Shown: in pieces, positions 1 to 6,982 of the stretch
Layout: each line of letters starts with the position of its first letter
How positions within the stretch are numbered: the first letter of the stretch is position 1
Source: CAZSWS01 sp964610765
GTDB taxonomy: Bacteria; Bacteroidota; Bacteroidia; Bacteroidales; Tannerellaceae
Direction: 5' to 3'
Assembly: GCA_964610765.1 (NCBI GenBank)
Contig: CAZSWS010000034.1
Coordinates: forward strand, 1 to 29,050
DNA length: 29,050 bases
The notes under the pieces: model-generated
Databases searched by the model: none
What the model was told of the DNA's origin: nothing
The model's input: only the letters and a program-made list of their open reading frames with translations
Program-made: the position numbers and the translations under genes

Positions 1-49
1 TCTGTGAGTCCCATACTACCTTAGTGTTAAAACAAATTATTATTCTAGT

Positions 50-616
50 ATGAAAAAAAGTATTATATATACCGGAAAGGGAGATAAAGGAACTACTTCA
101 TTGGTCGGAGGACAACGCGTCTCCAAAACAGATATACGAATTGACTCTTATGGAACCATTGACGAACTCAATTCTTTTATTGGTTTGCTAGCTGCTGACA
201 TGAAAGATGAGATAGACTTAAAAACTTTATTATTTATTCAACATAAACTATTTACTATCGGTTCATACCTTGCAACCGATCAAAAAAATACGGAATGGGT
301 GGTAGAAAGCGGCATTAGCGCCCAAAGCATTGAGCTTTTGGAAAAAGAAATCGACCGTATAGACGGAGATTTGCCTAAGCTGAAAAGTTTCATCCTTCCG
401 GGTGGCACACGTACATCTGCATTAGCACATGTGTGTCGGACGGTTTGCCGTCGTGCCGAACGTGCTGTTTATTGCCTGCAAGAAAAAACAGAGATAGAAG
501 AGAATTTACTCATTTTTATCAATAGACTCTCAGACTATTTCTTTGTTTTAGGCAGAAAAGAGTGCGTTGCAAACAACATTAGCGAAATTATATGGAATAA
601 AACTTGCAACTACTGA
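50..616 (+). CDS. PduO-type ATP:cob(I)alamin adenosyltransferase
   Basis: Transfers the adenosyl group of ATP to cob(I)alamin, making coenzyme B12 in the cytoplasm. The 188-residue protein carries the family's N-terminal ATP-binding signature (YTGKGDKGTTSLVGGQRVSK, followed by DSYGTIDELNSFIG) and the C-terminal helix motifs RRAERAV and INRLSDYFFVLGR, which line the active site. Length is normal for the PduO/MMAB family. ATG start with the conserved motif beginning at about residue 7, so no longer start is needed. Only 49 bases of upstream sequence are present. TACCTTAG at 16-23 is a poor match to the -7 element, and no cobalamin riboswitch can be judged from so little. The next gene has its own promoter, so this is probably a single-gene unit or the end of an operon that starts outside the window. 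Confidence 0.93.
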   Translation: MKKSIIYTGKGDKGTTSLVGGQRVSKTDIRIDSYGTIDELNSFIGLLAADMKDEIDLKTLLFIQHKLFTIGSYLATDQKNTEWVVESGISAQSIELLEKEIDRIDGDLPKLKSFILPGGTRTSALAHVCRTVCRRAERAVYCLQEKTEIEENLLIFINRLSDYFFVLGRKECVANNISEIIWNKTCNY

Positions 617-625
617 TATTTATTA

Positions 626-633
626 TAATTTTG
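626..633 (+). promoter_or_regulatory. Bacteroidota -7 promoter element for the DUF2795 gene
   Basis: TAATTTTG fits TAnnTTTG. It lies just after the adenosyltransferase stop and about 57 bases before the next ATG. The predicted leader contains a small hairpin (GACTGT 654-659 with ACAGTC 667-672). No clear -33 TTTG is seen. Confidence 0.55.
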
Positions 634-690
634 CGGAAATTTTCATGAACCTTGACTGTCAAAAACACAGTCTTATAACACCTGGTGACT

Positions 691-912
691 ATGTATTGGA
701 CATTAGAATTGGCATCTAAACTGGAAGACGCTCCCTGGCCAGCCACAAAAGACGAATTAATTGATTACGCACAACGCTCAGGAGCACCGTTGGAAGTAAT
801 CGAGAATCTGCAAGACATGGAAGATGAAGGCGAAGTATATGAAAGTATTGAAGATATTTGGCCGGATTATCCCAGTAAGGAAGATTTCTTTTTTAATGAA
901 GAAGAGTATTAA
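691..912 (+). CDS. DUF2795 family small acidic protein
   Basis: A 73-residue, strongly acidic protein that I recognise as the DUF2795 type found across Bacteroidota. Function is not known. The conserved-looking part is APWPATKDELIDYAQRSGAP followed by an acidic tail (EDIWPDYPSKEDFFFNEEEY). No signal peptide or membrane segment. I chose ATG at 691. An in-frame GTG at 685 would add two residues but has no support. The gene has its own -7 box and ends at a strong hairpin terminator, so it is probably monocistronic. DUF2795 domains elsewhere are small helical modules, but nothing here shows a partner or a substrate. Confidence 0.85.
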   Translation: MYWTLELASKLEDAPWPATKDELIDYAQRSGAPLEVIENLQDMEDEGEVYESIEDIWPDYPSKEDFFFNEEEY

Positions 913-948
913 CCAAGATTACAAAACACTTGTTGAATTCAATTTAAC

Positions 949-991
949 AAAAAAGAGGGAAGAACGTTTTAGTGTTCTTCCCTCTTTTTTT
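949..991. terminator. Bidirectional intrinsic terminator between the DUF2795 gene and ychF
   Basis: A perfect 17-bp inverted repeat: AAAAAAGAGGGAAGAAC (949-965), an 8-base loop, and its complement at 974-990 followed by a further T. The A-run and T-run give a U-tract on either strand, so it can end both the rightward DUF2795 transcript and the leftward ychF transcript. Confidence 0.9.
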
Positions 992-1008
992 ATACAAGCG
1001 TGTATCTA

Positions 1009-2112
1009 CTACACGTTAAAACGGAAGTGCATAATATCTCCATCTTGCACCACATATTCTTTACCTTCAACGCTCATTTTTCCAGCTTCTTTGACAGCTG
1101 CTTCCGAGCCAAAATGTATGAAATCTTCGTATTTGATAACTTCTGCCCGAATAAAGCCTTTCTCAAAGTCTGTATGAATAACGCCGGCACATTGGGGAGC
1201 TTTACTTCCCTTCAAGTAGGTCCATGCACGGACTTCTAACACACCGGCAGTTAAAAACGTTTCCAGATTCAGCAGTTTATAAGCGGACTTAATCAATCGA
1301 CTCACACCTGACTCCTCTAAACCGATTTCTTCTAAAAACATCTGACGCTCTTCGAAAGTCTCAAACTCAGCTATTTCACTTTCTATCTTAGCGGCAACTA
1401 TTAAGATTTCAGCATCTTCTTCTTTCACCGCCTCACGCAACAGGTCAACATATTTATTACCATCTTTAGCTGAAGCTTCATCAACATTGCAAACATACAT
1501 AACCGGTTTATTGGTCAAGAGAAACAATTCACGGGCAACCCTTTGCTCATCTTTCGTTTCAAACTCGACTGTACGTGCATTCTTGCCTTGCAACAGCACC
1601 TCTTGAAAGCTTTTAAGCACTGAGTATAGCAGCTGGGCTTGTTTATCTCCACCTGTCTGCGCCTGCTTTTGGACCTTAGCAATACGTGCTTCAATCGTTT
1701 CAAGGTCTTTGATTTGCAGCTCGGTATCAATAATCTCTTTATCTCTTATCGGATCAACAGAACCGTCCACATGCACTATATTCTCATCATCAAAGCAGCG
1801 AAGCACATGCAGTATAGCATCTGTTTCACGAATATTCGCCAAGAACTTATTACCTAATCCTTCACCCTTACTTGCTCCCTTTACCAATCCGGCAATATCA
1901 ACAATCTCGACTGTTGTAGGAAGTATTCGCTGTGGATGAATGAGTTCTGCCAACTTATTCAAACGTTCATCCGGAACGGTTATCACACCAATATTGGGTT
2001 CAATCGTACAAAAAGGGAAATTAGCCGACTGTGCTTTTGCATTCGACAAGCTATTAAACAACGTAGACTTACCCACATTAGGGAGTCCAACTATTCCGCA
2101 TTTCAATGCCAT
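1009..2112 (-). CDS. ychF: Redox-regulated ATPase YchF (Obg/OLA1 family)
   Basis: Ribosome-associated P-loop NTPase of the Obg-related family, with a preference for ATP. The 367-residue protein has the Walker A motif GLPNVGKST at residues 9-17, the DIAGLVKGAS switch II segment, a coiled-coil insertion in the middle, and the TGS domain at the C-terminus (LLNLETFLTAGVLEVRAWT through VQDGDIMHFRFNV). The G4 position is NVDE instead of NKxD, as is usual in YchF and consistent with ATP use. Length is typical (E. coli 363). It has its own -7 box at 2150-2157 and ends at the bidirectional terminator at 949-991, so it is probably a single-gene unit. Confidence 0.97.
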   Translation of the reverse strand: MALKCGIVGLPNVGKSTLFNSLSNAKAQSANFPFCTIEPNIGVITVPDERLNKLAELIHPQRILPTTVEIVDIAGLVKGASKGEGLGNKFLANIRETDAILHVLRCFDDENIVHVDGSVDPIRDKEIIDTELQIKDLETIEARIAKVQKQAQTGGDKQAQLLYSVLKSFQEVLLQGKNARTVEFETKDEQRVARELFLLTNKPVMYVCNVDEASAKDGNKYVDLLREAVKEEDAEILIVAAKIESEIAEFETFEERQMFLEEIGLEESGVSRLIKSAYKLLNLETFLTAGVLEVRAWTYLKGSKAPQCAGVIHTDFEKGFIRAEVIKYEDFIHFGSEAAVKEAGKMSVEGKEYVVQDGDIMHFRFNV

Positions 2113-2149
2113 CTATTTATCTATTAGTTATTTTCCTAAATTCAGGGTG

Positions 2150-2157
2150 CAAAGGTA
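2150..2157 (-). promoter_or_regulatory. Bacteroidota -7 promoter element for ychF
   Basis: On the minus strand this reads TACCTTTG, a perfect TAnnTTTG, 37 bases upstream of the ychF ATG. A TTTG at 2177-2174 could be a -33 element, but the 16-base spacing is shorter than usual. Confidence 0.65.
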
Positions 2158-2172
2158 GGCATTATTTTCTAT

Positions 2173-2763
2173 TCAAAAATTCACAAAAGGTTCTTCTAGG
2201 CCTTTTTTAGAAAACAACCCACTCACCAGCACTAAATATGCAGGCAAAGCGCCGTTCTCACTCCATTTCAATTCGATACCTAACAGTTCTTGTGTTGTCT
2301 TTCCTATATCAAATCCGAAAGACTCTAACGAGGGGCGTATCTTGTCCGGATATCGACATGGCTGCCCTGCCTTACGCGTACACGTGCCTGTTTCGCAAAA
2401 ATGACACGTGCCGGCAAAGAACACACGCGCATCTTTCAATTCATTTTCTAAGCTTAGCAGCTTTTCGTCTAACAATAGCCGCACCTCCTTAATGATACCT
2501 CGAACAAGCCGCCTGCCTTCTTCCGGGCTATAGTCCTTTCCAACATCTTGGGGTATCAAGGTAATCTTCGTGCCTAAAACATATGCATACATGTATGATT
2601 GAAGAACACCGTCCAAATCAAAATGGAAGGGCGGGCATGCCCAGCAGTTTCCATATTGTTTACAGGCTTTACAATAACCGATAAACTTATCTACCTCTTG
2701 ATATGATTGTATATACTCGTCTACAGCCATTTCAGCCGAATGATGCGTGAGTGCGTATTGCAT
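2173..2763 (-). CDS. DUF2284 Cys-rich metal-binding protein
   Basis: A 196-residue cytosolic protein of the DUF2284 family, function unknown. It has two cysteine clusters: C31, C34, C40 and C43 (CKAC and NCWACPP), and C120, C123, C128 and C136 (GTCHFCETGTCTRK...QPC). Eight ordered cysteines suggest an iron-sulfur cluster or zinc, but the sequence alone cannot decide which. The later RYPDKIRPSLESFGFDI stretch is also typical of the family, which is often annotated as a predicted metal-binding protein in anaerobes. It has its own -7 box and is only 16 bases from the ychF -7 box, so the stop codon of this gene lies inside the ychF promoter region. No neighbour explains its role. Confidence 0.85.
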   Translation of the reverse strand: MQYALTHHSAEMAVDEYIQSYQEVDKFIGYCKACKQYGNCWACPPFHFDLDGVLQSYMYAYVLGTKITLIPQDVGKDYSPEEGRRLVRGIIKEVRLLLDEKLLSLENELKDARVFFAGTCHFCETGTCTRKAGQPCRYPDKIRPSLESFGFDIGKTTQELLGIELKWSENGALPAYLVLVSGLFSKKGLEEPFVNF

Positions 2764-2779
2764 AGTTTTATTTTTCCTA

Positions 2780-2787
2780 CAAATGTA
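2780..2787 (-). promoter_or_regulatory. Bacteroidota -7 promoter element for the DUF2284 gene
   Basis: Minus strand TACATTTG fits TAnnTTTG, 16 bases before the ATG, which implies a very short leader. Confidence 0.55.
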
Positions 2788-2819
2788 CTTGTTCTCTAGG
2801 GTAATGAAAAGCCAACATG

Positions 2820-2852
2820 CAAAAAAGGGGTAAAAGCTTTCGCCCTTACCCC
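2820..2852 (-). terminator. Intrinsic terminator of the TolQ-TonB-DJ-1 operon
   Basis: GGGGTAA (2827-2833) pairs with TTACCCC (2846-2852). On the minus strand the hairpin is followed by a run of T residues (the A-run at 2821-2826). It lies about 30 bases past the stop of the DJ-1 gene and before the DUF2284 promoter. Confidence 0.8.
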
Positions 2853-2880
2853 TTCCGTTATTATAGTTTGTATCTAATTC

Positions 2881-3426
2881 TTACAACAACAATCCGGCAG
2901 CCACTTCTTCTGCCACATCTTTGCCACGTAAATAGGTGACCAATGCCAAACCAAAGTCAAAAACCAAGGCCGGTCCTTTACCGGTTATCACATTGCCATC
3001 CACCTCAACGGAAGCTCCGGTTGCATCTGCACCAATAAGCTTAGACTCAAATCCAGGATATGCCGTAGCTTTTCGCCCTTTCAAAAAACCCAATCCACCC
3101 AAAACAAGCGGAGCTGCACAAATAGCAGCAATGAGTTTTCCATTGTTATATTTCTCGACCAACATGTTTTTCAAAGCAACACTGGCATCTAAATTGGTTG
3201 CCCCGGGCATTCCTCCGGGAAGAATAAAGGCATCTCCTTCTGAAAAGTCAGCTTCATTCAGTAAAACATCTGCTAAAACAGTTATCTGATGAGCACCTAT
3301 AACCTCTTTCGTATCCAAAATGGAAACGGTTTTTACATTTACACCACTCCGACGCAAAATATCGACGGTCCCTAATGCTTCAATTTCTTCAAAGCCATTG
3401 GCTAAAAATAAAAATACTTTCTTCAT
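2881..3426 (-). CDS. DJ-1/PfpI family protein
   Basis: A 181-residue protein of the DJ-1/ThiJ/PfpI superfamily. It shows the expected N-terminal FLANGFEEIEALGTVDILRR with the conserved Glu (E16, matching human DJ-1 E18), the ILPGGMPGATNL segment, and the nucleophile elbow AAICAAP with C103. Members act as protein or nucleotide deglycases, glyoxalases or redox-sensing chaperones, and the exact activity cannot be read from sequence. The closest named match by motif is YajL/DJ-1. It is the last gene of the leftward operon with the TolQ-like and TonB-like genes (11-base gap) and is followed by a hairpin terminator. Confidence 0.92.
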   Translation of the reverse strand: MKKVFLFLANGFEEIEALGTVDILRRSGVNVKTVSILDTKEVIGAHQITVLADVLLNEADFSEGDAFILPGGMPGATNLDASVALKNMLVEKYNNGKLIAAICAAPLVLGGLGFLKGRKATAYPGFESKLIGADATGASVEVDGNVITGKGPALVFDFGLALVTYLRGKDVAEEVAAGLLL

Positions 3427-3437
3427 GATACATATCG

Positions 3438-4271
3438 TTATGTTAATGAATATTTGTACGTAATCGTACCGGTTTGGTTATTCGTACCGGTAATGCTATT
3501 GAACTTGGCTTGTTTAGCAGCAGTTATCGCACTGTTTCGCATGGATGCGTTATCGATATTAGTTCCTTTGCCTATACGGGCAGAAATTACATTACCGTTG
3601 CTATCCACTGTGATATCCACCACAATAGTTCCTTCTGTTTGTATGGTATATGACGGACGTGGCAAAGCACCTCCGCGAACCATTCGTCCATTCAAGTTAA
3701 ACGAACCTCCATACCCTCCTACGCCTTCATACGGACCGCTATCTGAGTTCCCAAACGGACTTCCTTGATTTCCTTTCCCTGAAGCAGCCGTTCCTTCACT
3801 ATCGCTATCGGTATTTCCCATACCTCCACCGAAAGCACCGGACACTTTATTCTGGATATTTTGACTTTTCTTACGTTGTTCATCTTCTACCCGTTTGCGT
3901 TCGACTTCTTCTTTCCTTATTCGCTCTTCTTCCCTTGCGCGAGCTTCAACAGCCGGATCTACCGTTTTTACTTCCTCTTTAGGAACAGCAACTGTCTCTT
4001 CAAAGTCTTGCGTCAATGTCTCTCCTTTGCTCTCAGCAGCAGGCGCAGTTCTAGCAGGAGGAGGCGGAGCTGCATCCTCTTCGGTGAACACTCCTGTGTA
4101 CATAGGTTCAAATGCGCCGGAAGCTTCATCTACCGTCCCATAATTAACCAATATACCCCCATACACCTCGGGAGTAGCAATCTTCAATACTGAGAAGACC
4201 AACACTACAACTATACCGACATGAATGAGTAAGGATATTAATAATGCTTTTGTATCTAGTCTAGATTCCAT
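3438..4271 (-). CDS. TonB-like energy transducer
   Basis: A 277-residue inner-membrane anchored protein that should span the periplasm. One N-terminal membrane segment at about residues 10-29 contains S13 and H17, matching the S-x3-H motif by which TonB contacts ExbB/ExbD. Next come a short proline run (PPPP), a charged coiled-coil region rich in E, R and K (about residues 105-140), a Gly/Ser/Asn-rich stretch, and a C-terminal TonB/TolA-type domain (about 190-277, with EGTIVVDITVDSNGNVISAR). Its start is 4 bases from the stop of the TolQ-like gene, so the two are surely co-transcribed. ExbD, the usual third member, is missing from between them. It could be a TolA-like rather than a receptor-energising TonB protein. 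Confidence 0.88.
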   Translation of the reverse strand: MESRLDTKALLISLLIHVGIVVVLVFSVLKIATPEVYGGILVNYGTVDEASGAFEPMYTGVFTEEDAAPPPPARTAPAAESKGETLTQDFEETVAVPKEEVKTVDPAVEARAREEERIRKEEVERKRVEDEQRKKSQNIQNKVSGAFGGGMGNTDSDSEGTAASGKGNQGSPFGNSDSGPYEGVGGYGGSFNLNGRMVRGGALPRPSYTIQTEGTIVVDITVDSNGNVISARIGKGTNIDNASMRNSAITAAKQAKFNSITGTNNQTGTITYKYSLT

Positions 4272-4275
4272 AATT

Positions 4276-4959
4276 TCAAGTAGCTGGTTTGTTTAAAAAG
4301 TTTGTAAATTCAATTACTCTCGAGTCAACAATAATCTCTATCATAGAAACCTGTTTATCGATTGTGTAATATGCAACATAAATCAACGTTGCAGAAAGTA
4401 TACCTGTTACTAAGCTATTAATCGGCGTCATTAAGTTTGCCCCGTCCAGCATTCCTCCTTGCAAGTAGAAAAGCTGACCCATCCAAACCACAACACCCAA
4501 AGCTGCTATACAAATAGCCAACACATTCAACAGACGAAAAATATCTGCTTTACGCCTAAGCCGCTTAATCTCTAAATCCCTCAGCTGATTCATCACCTGC
4601 AAAACATCCGGCAAAGGACGTCCTAAAACCGTAATACCCTTCCCTATCACTCTCGATGAAGGGGTATTCATATTCTTGCAAGCTTTAAGAGCCGACTCCA
4701 CCTTGCCCTCTGTCAGGTAGTCTTTAATTCGATTCATAAAAGTACCCTCATCTCTCATTGCATTTTTAAGATAAAGATACCGTTGCATGAAAAGATACAA
4801 AACAACCAGTAAAAGTAAAATCAGCACAATCATAGACCAGTTATCAAGCAGAATAGAAGTCAGATCCAACCCGGATGATAACTCGCGCGATACGACCGGC
4901 GTACTCAACGTCGGAGTTGCCTCAAAAGTATCTGGAATTTGTACTACGTCTTGTAACAT
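4276..4959 (-). CDS. MotA/TolQ/ExbB-family protein with a degenerate pore
   Basis: A 227-residue membrane protein clearly of TolQ/ExbB descent. The cytoplasmic part reads FMNRIKDYLTEGKVESALKA, then NTPSSRVIGKGITVLGRPLPDV, which matches from memory the Bacteroidales TolQ proteins. There are three membrane segments at about 41-60, 143-160 and 183-200. In TM2, the family pore motif (like GLFGTVWGI in E. coli ExbB) is replaced by ALGVVVWMG, so the pore threonine (ExbB T148) is a valine here. The TM3 threonine may be kept (LVTGIL, T185). It is the first gene of an operon with the TonB-like and DJ-1 genes, with no exbD. It may form a structural partner rather than a proton channel, or may borrow ExbD from elsewhere. 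Confidence 0.85.
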   Translation of the reverse strand: MLQDVVQIPDTFEATPTLSTPVVSRELSSGLDLTSILLDNWSMIVLILLLLVVLYLFMQRYLYLKNAMRDEGTFMNRIKDYLTEGKVESALKACKNMNTPSSRVIGKGITVLGRPLPDVLQVMNQLRDLEIKRLRRKADIFRLLNVLAICIAALGVVVWMGQLFYLQGGMLDGANLMTPINSLVTGILSATLIYVAYYTIDKQVSMIEIIVDSRVIEFTNFLNKPAT

Positions 4960-5050
4960 GTGTTTTCTTGCAATTATTTCTGTAACGAATCGTTTTTATC
5001 ATCTCTTTGACAAAATAAGAACGAAAAAGGACAAAATCATCGCTTTTTAG

Positions 5051-5058
5051 TACATTTG
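5051..5058 (+). promoter_or_regulatory. -7 promoter element for the CBS-nadK operon
   Basis: TACATTTG fits TAnnTTTG, 49 bases before the CBS gene ATG. It is the left arm of a perfect inverted repeat with 5073-5080. Confidence 0.6.
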
Positions 5059-5072
5059 TAAAGAGATATATG

Positions 5073-5080
5073 CAAATGTA
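5073..5080 (-). promoter_or_regulatory. -7 promoter element for the TolQ-like operon, facing the CBS promoter
   Basis: Minus strand TACATTTG. Its predicted start point falls near 5066, about where the rightward promoter would also start, so the two polymerase sites face each other and overlap. The leader to the TolQ-like ATG is about 107 bases. Confidence 0.55.
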
Positions 5081-5106
5081 GCAGGTTTTAGTAAATTTAT
5101 AGGTAA

Positions 5107-5769
5107 ATGTTTGTAAAAGATTTCATAACAAAAGAATACCCTGTGTTAAAAATTGATGATACAGGCGAATATGCTTTAGCTTTGATGGATGATTTCAAAA
5201 CGCGCAACCTTCCTTTACTCGATTCAAATGGACTATACAAAGCACTTATTTTTGAAAAAGATTTGCTTAATTTCCGAGATGCGCAACTTCCTGTTATAAA
5301 TGCAGCCAAAGTCAGCTACTTCATCCGCCCTGATACCGACTGGCTAGAAGCATTGGGGTTTATTTCGCAGTATAACCTAAGCATCTTACCCGTAGCCAGC
5401 AACGAAAAAGACTATTATGGGATTATTAGCACCGATACACTCATTGAGCAAGTTTCTAAACTCACAAATGCTGAAGAGCCCGGCGCAATGATTATCCTGG
5501 AGATTTATCCTCAGGACTATTCAGCAACTGACATTGCCCGCATCATTGAGTCAAACAATGCTCACCTTTTAAGTTTGCTGACTCAAATTGATCCGACAAG
5601 TGGAAATTGGCTAGTCAGTCTAAAAATAGATATAGAAGATGCATCAACTGTTTTACGCAGCTTTGAACGCTTCAACTACCAAATAAAGTATGCATTCATG
5701 AAAGACAGTGTGATTGATGATATTTTAGCACAGCGTATTAGTGAATTAAACCGTTTTATGAATATTTAG
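5107..5769 (+). CDS. CBS-domain protein with ACT-like C-terminus
   Basis: A 220-residue cytosolic protein. Residues 1 to about 120 form a pair of CBS motifs (DFITKEYPVLKIDDTGEYAL with LPLLDSNGLYKALI, then VSYFIRPDTDWLEALGFISQ with LPVASNEKDYYGIIS), a module that binds adenine nucleotides. Residues about 127-200 (MIILEIYPQDYSATDIARII and on) look like an ACT-type regulatory fold. There is no enzymatic domain, so it is probably a ligand-sensing regulatory protein. The gap to the NAD kinase gene is 4 bases, so the two are one operon, which hints at sensing NAD(P) or adenylate level. That link is inference. Confidence 0.85.
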   Translation: MFVKDFITKEYPVLKIDDTGEYALALMDDFKTRNLPLLDSNGLYKALIFEKDLLNFRDAQLPVINAAKVSYFIRPDTDWLEALGFISQYNLSILPVASNEKDYYGIISTDTLIEQVSKLTNAEEPGAMIILEIYPQDYSATDIARIIESNNAHLLSLLTQIDPTSGNWLVSLKIDIEDASTVLRSFERFNYQIKYAFMKDSVIDDILAQRISELNRFMNI

Positions 5770-5773
5770 CAAC

Positions 5774-6652
5774 ATGATTATAGGAATTTTCGGAAGCAAA
5801 TATAAAACCGAACGAATCGGACAAGTGCGTCATGTATTTGAAAAGCTACACCAACTGAAAGCAACCATCTATATAGATACGGCATTCTTTTCTTTTTTGG
5901 TTGAAGAACTAGATTATACGCCCCCTTTGAACGGACTACTTACAGATAGCGAACCCTACCCCATCAATGCCGCCCTTAGTATTGGTGGTGATGGAACATT
6001 CTTACAAACTGCCACTAAAATAGGCCGACAGGGGATACCCATCTTAGGGATTAACACCGGACGCCTGGGGTTTTTAGCCGATGTAACAACTGAAGAGATT
6101 AATGAAGCCCTTGAAGAGCTGGTAAGGGGCAAATACAGTATCGAAGAACGATCGCTACTTCAACTTCACACAGACAGCCCGGCATTTAAAGGGCAAAGCT
6201 ATGCACTAAACGAAGTTGCCATACTCAAACGCGACACTTCATCAATGATAACGGTGCATGCCTTTTTGAATCATGAGTATTTATCTTCCTATCAGGCAGA
6301 CGGACTGGTCGTAGCAACGCCAACCGGATCGACCGCCTATTCCATGAGTGTAAACGGACCCATCATTCTCCCGCAATGCAACAACTTTGTATTGAGTCCG
6401 GTCGCTCCACATACCTTAAACGTAAGACCGCTTGTCATCCCGGACAGCTATACCCTTACAATGACCGTAGAAAGTCGGAACAACTCATTTCTAGTATCGC
6501 TGGATGGCAATTCAGCAGTTTTACCTATAGGCGTTAAGCTTTCCATCAAAAAAGCCGACTTTACCATCAAGATAATCAAACGATTAAATCATACATTCTA
6601 CCAAACCCTCCGCGACAAACTGATGTGGGGAGCTGATAAAAGAATGCAGTAA
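5774..6652 (+). CDS. nadK: NAD kinase
   Basis: Phosphorylates NAD+ to NADP+ with ATP or polyphosphate in the cytoplasm. The 292-residue protein shows the catalytic GGDGT motif at residues 71-75 (ALSIGGDGTFLQTA), NTGRLGFLAD, the NE/D segment ALNEVAILKRD, and the glycine-rich ATPTGSTAYSMSVNGPII loop that closes the NAD site. Length is typical (E. coli 292). It is translated right behind the CBS-domain gene and shares its promoter at 5051-5058. No terminator is obvious directly after the stop. The next rightward signal is the separate promoter of the candidate small RNA at 6720-6727. Confidence 0.97.
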   Translation: MIIGIFGSKYKTERIGQVRHVFEKLHQLKATIYIDTAFFSFLVEELDYTPPLNGLLTDSEPYPINAALSIGGDGTFLQTATKIGRQGIPILGINTGRLGFLADVTTEEINEALEELVRGKYSIEERSLLQLHTDSPAFKGQSYALNEVAILKRDTSSMITVHAFLNHEYLSSYQADGLVVATPTGSTAYSMSVNGPIILPQCNNFVLSPVAPHTLNVRPLVIPDSYTLTMTVESRNNSFLVSLDGNSAVLPIGVKLSIKKADFTIKIIKRLNHTFYQTLRDKLMWGADKRMQ

Positions 6653-6719
6653 AATCATAATCATTGTTAAATAACAGGTGTTTTATGCTGCAAAACTATG
6701 CTGCATAACATAAAACCAT

Positions 6720-6727
6720 TATATTTG
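6720..6727 (+). promoter_or_regulatory. -7 promoter element of the candidate small RNA
   Basis: TATATTTG fits TAnnTTTG, 46 bases before the perfect terminator hairpin and with no protein gene downstream on this strand. Confidence 0.55.
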
Positions 6728-6733
6728 CACTGT

Positions 6734-6804
6734 GTTTTTCATGGTATTAGATTTAAGGTTAACAATGAAGATTGGTTGTCGTGAGACAACCTTTCCTTTT
6801 TTAT
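6734..6804 (+). ncRNA. Candidate intergenic small RNA
   Basis: A complete transcription unit of about 70 bases: the -7 box at 6720-6727, a body containing TTAGATTTAAGGTTAAC, and a terminator hairpin with a 7-bp stem (GGTTGTC 6774-6780, GACAACC 6785-6791), a GTGA loop, and a U-rich tract to 6804. AAGGTT at 6755-6760 can also pair with AACCTT at 6788-6793, which would break the terminator stem, so two exclusive folds are possible. The body resembles a short sequence that I recall recurring in Bacteroides genomes, but this is memory, not a search. It could instead be a leader of a lost gene. Class and function unknown. Confidence 0.5.
6774..6804 (+). terminator. Intrinsic terminator of the candidate small RNA
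   Basis: Perfect 7-bp stem with a GNRA-like GTGA loop, followed by TTTCC and six T residues. Confidence 0.75.
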
Positions 6805-6921
6805 ACCCCTAACGTTCTGCTTTCACCACAAACAGCGCAAGCCCCATCTGCTTATTGATTCACAAAAAGTGACTATACACCCCTACAAAAAGGTGCATAT
6901 ACCCATACTGATATATACTGA

Positions 6922-6957
6922 TAAAAAAAAGACATCACCAGACAACACACTGGTCAT
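6922..6957 (-). terminator. Probable terminator of the glnS-TPR operon
   Basis: On the minus strand a small hairpin (ACCAG 6937-6941 with CTGGT 6950-6954, extended by two pairs after a mismatch) is followed closely by eight T residues (A-run 6923-6930). It lies about 30 bases past the TPR gene stop. The stem is short, so confidence is moderate. Confidence 0.5.
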
Positions 6958-6982
6958 CAGGTGAATCTAAAAGGATAAAAGA

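Larger units (their letters stand above)
6653..6982. other. Intergenic region with candidate small RNA and TPR-gene terminator
   Basis: A 330-base stretch without a protein gene between convergent nadK and the TPR gene. It holds a -7 box at 6720-6727, a candidate RNA at about 6734-6804 with its own terminator, and on the other strand a weak hairpin with a T-run near 6922-6957. The middle part (about 6805-6920) shows nothing I can name. Confidence 0.7.

Noticed and set aside
1..49. A cobalamin riboswitch ahead of the adenosyltransferase
   Set aside because: Only 49 bases are available and no B12-box sequence is seen in them.
824..1177. Open frame overlapping the DUF2795 gene and the ychF 3' end
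   Set aside because: It overlaps two real genes and runs through the bidirectional terminator.
6741..6812. A 23-codon open frame inside the candidate small RNA
   Set aside because: The stop codon lies beyond the U-tract of the terminator, so the transcript would normally end before the stop. I treat the unit as RNA, not as a small protein gene.
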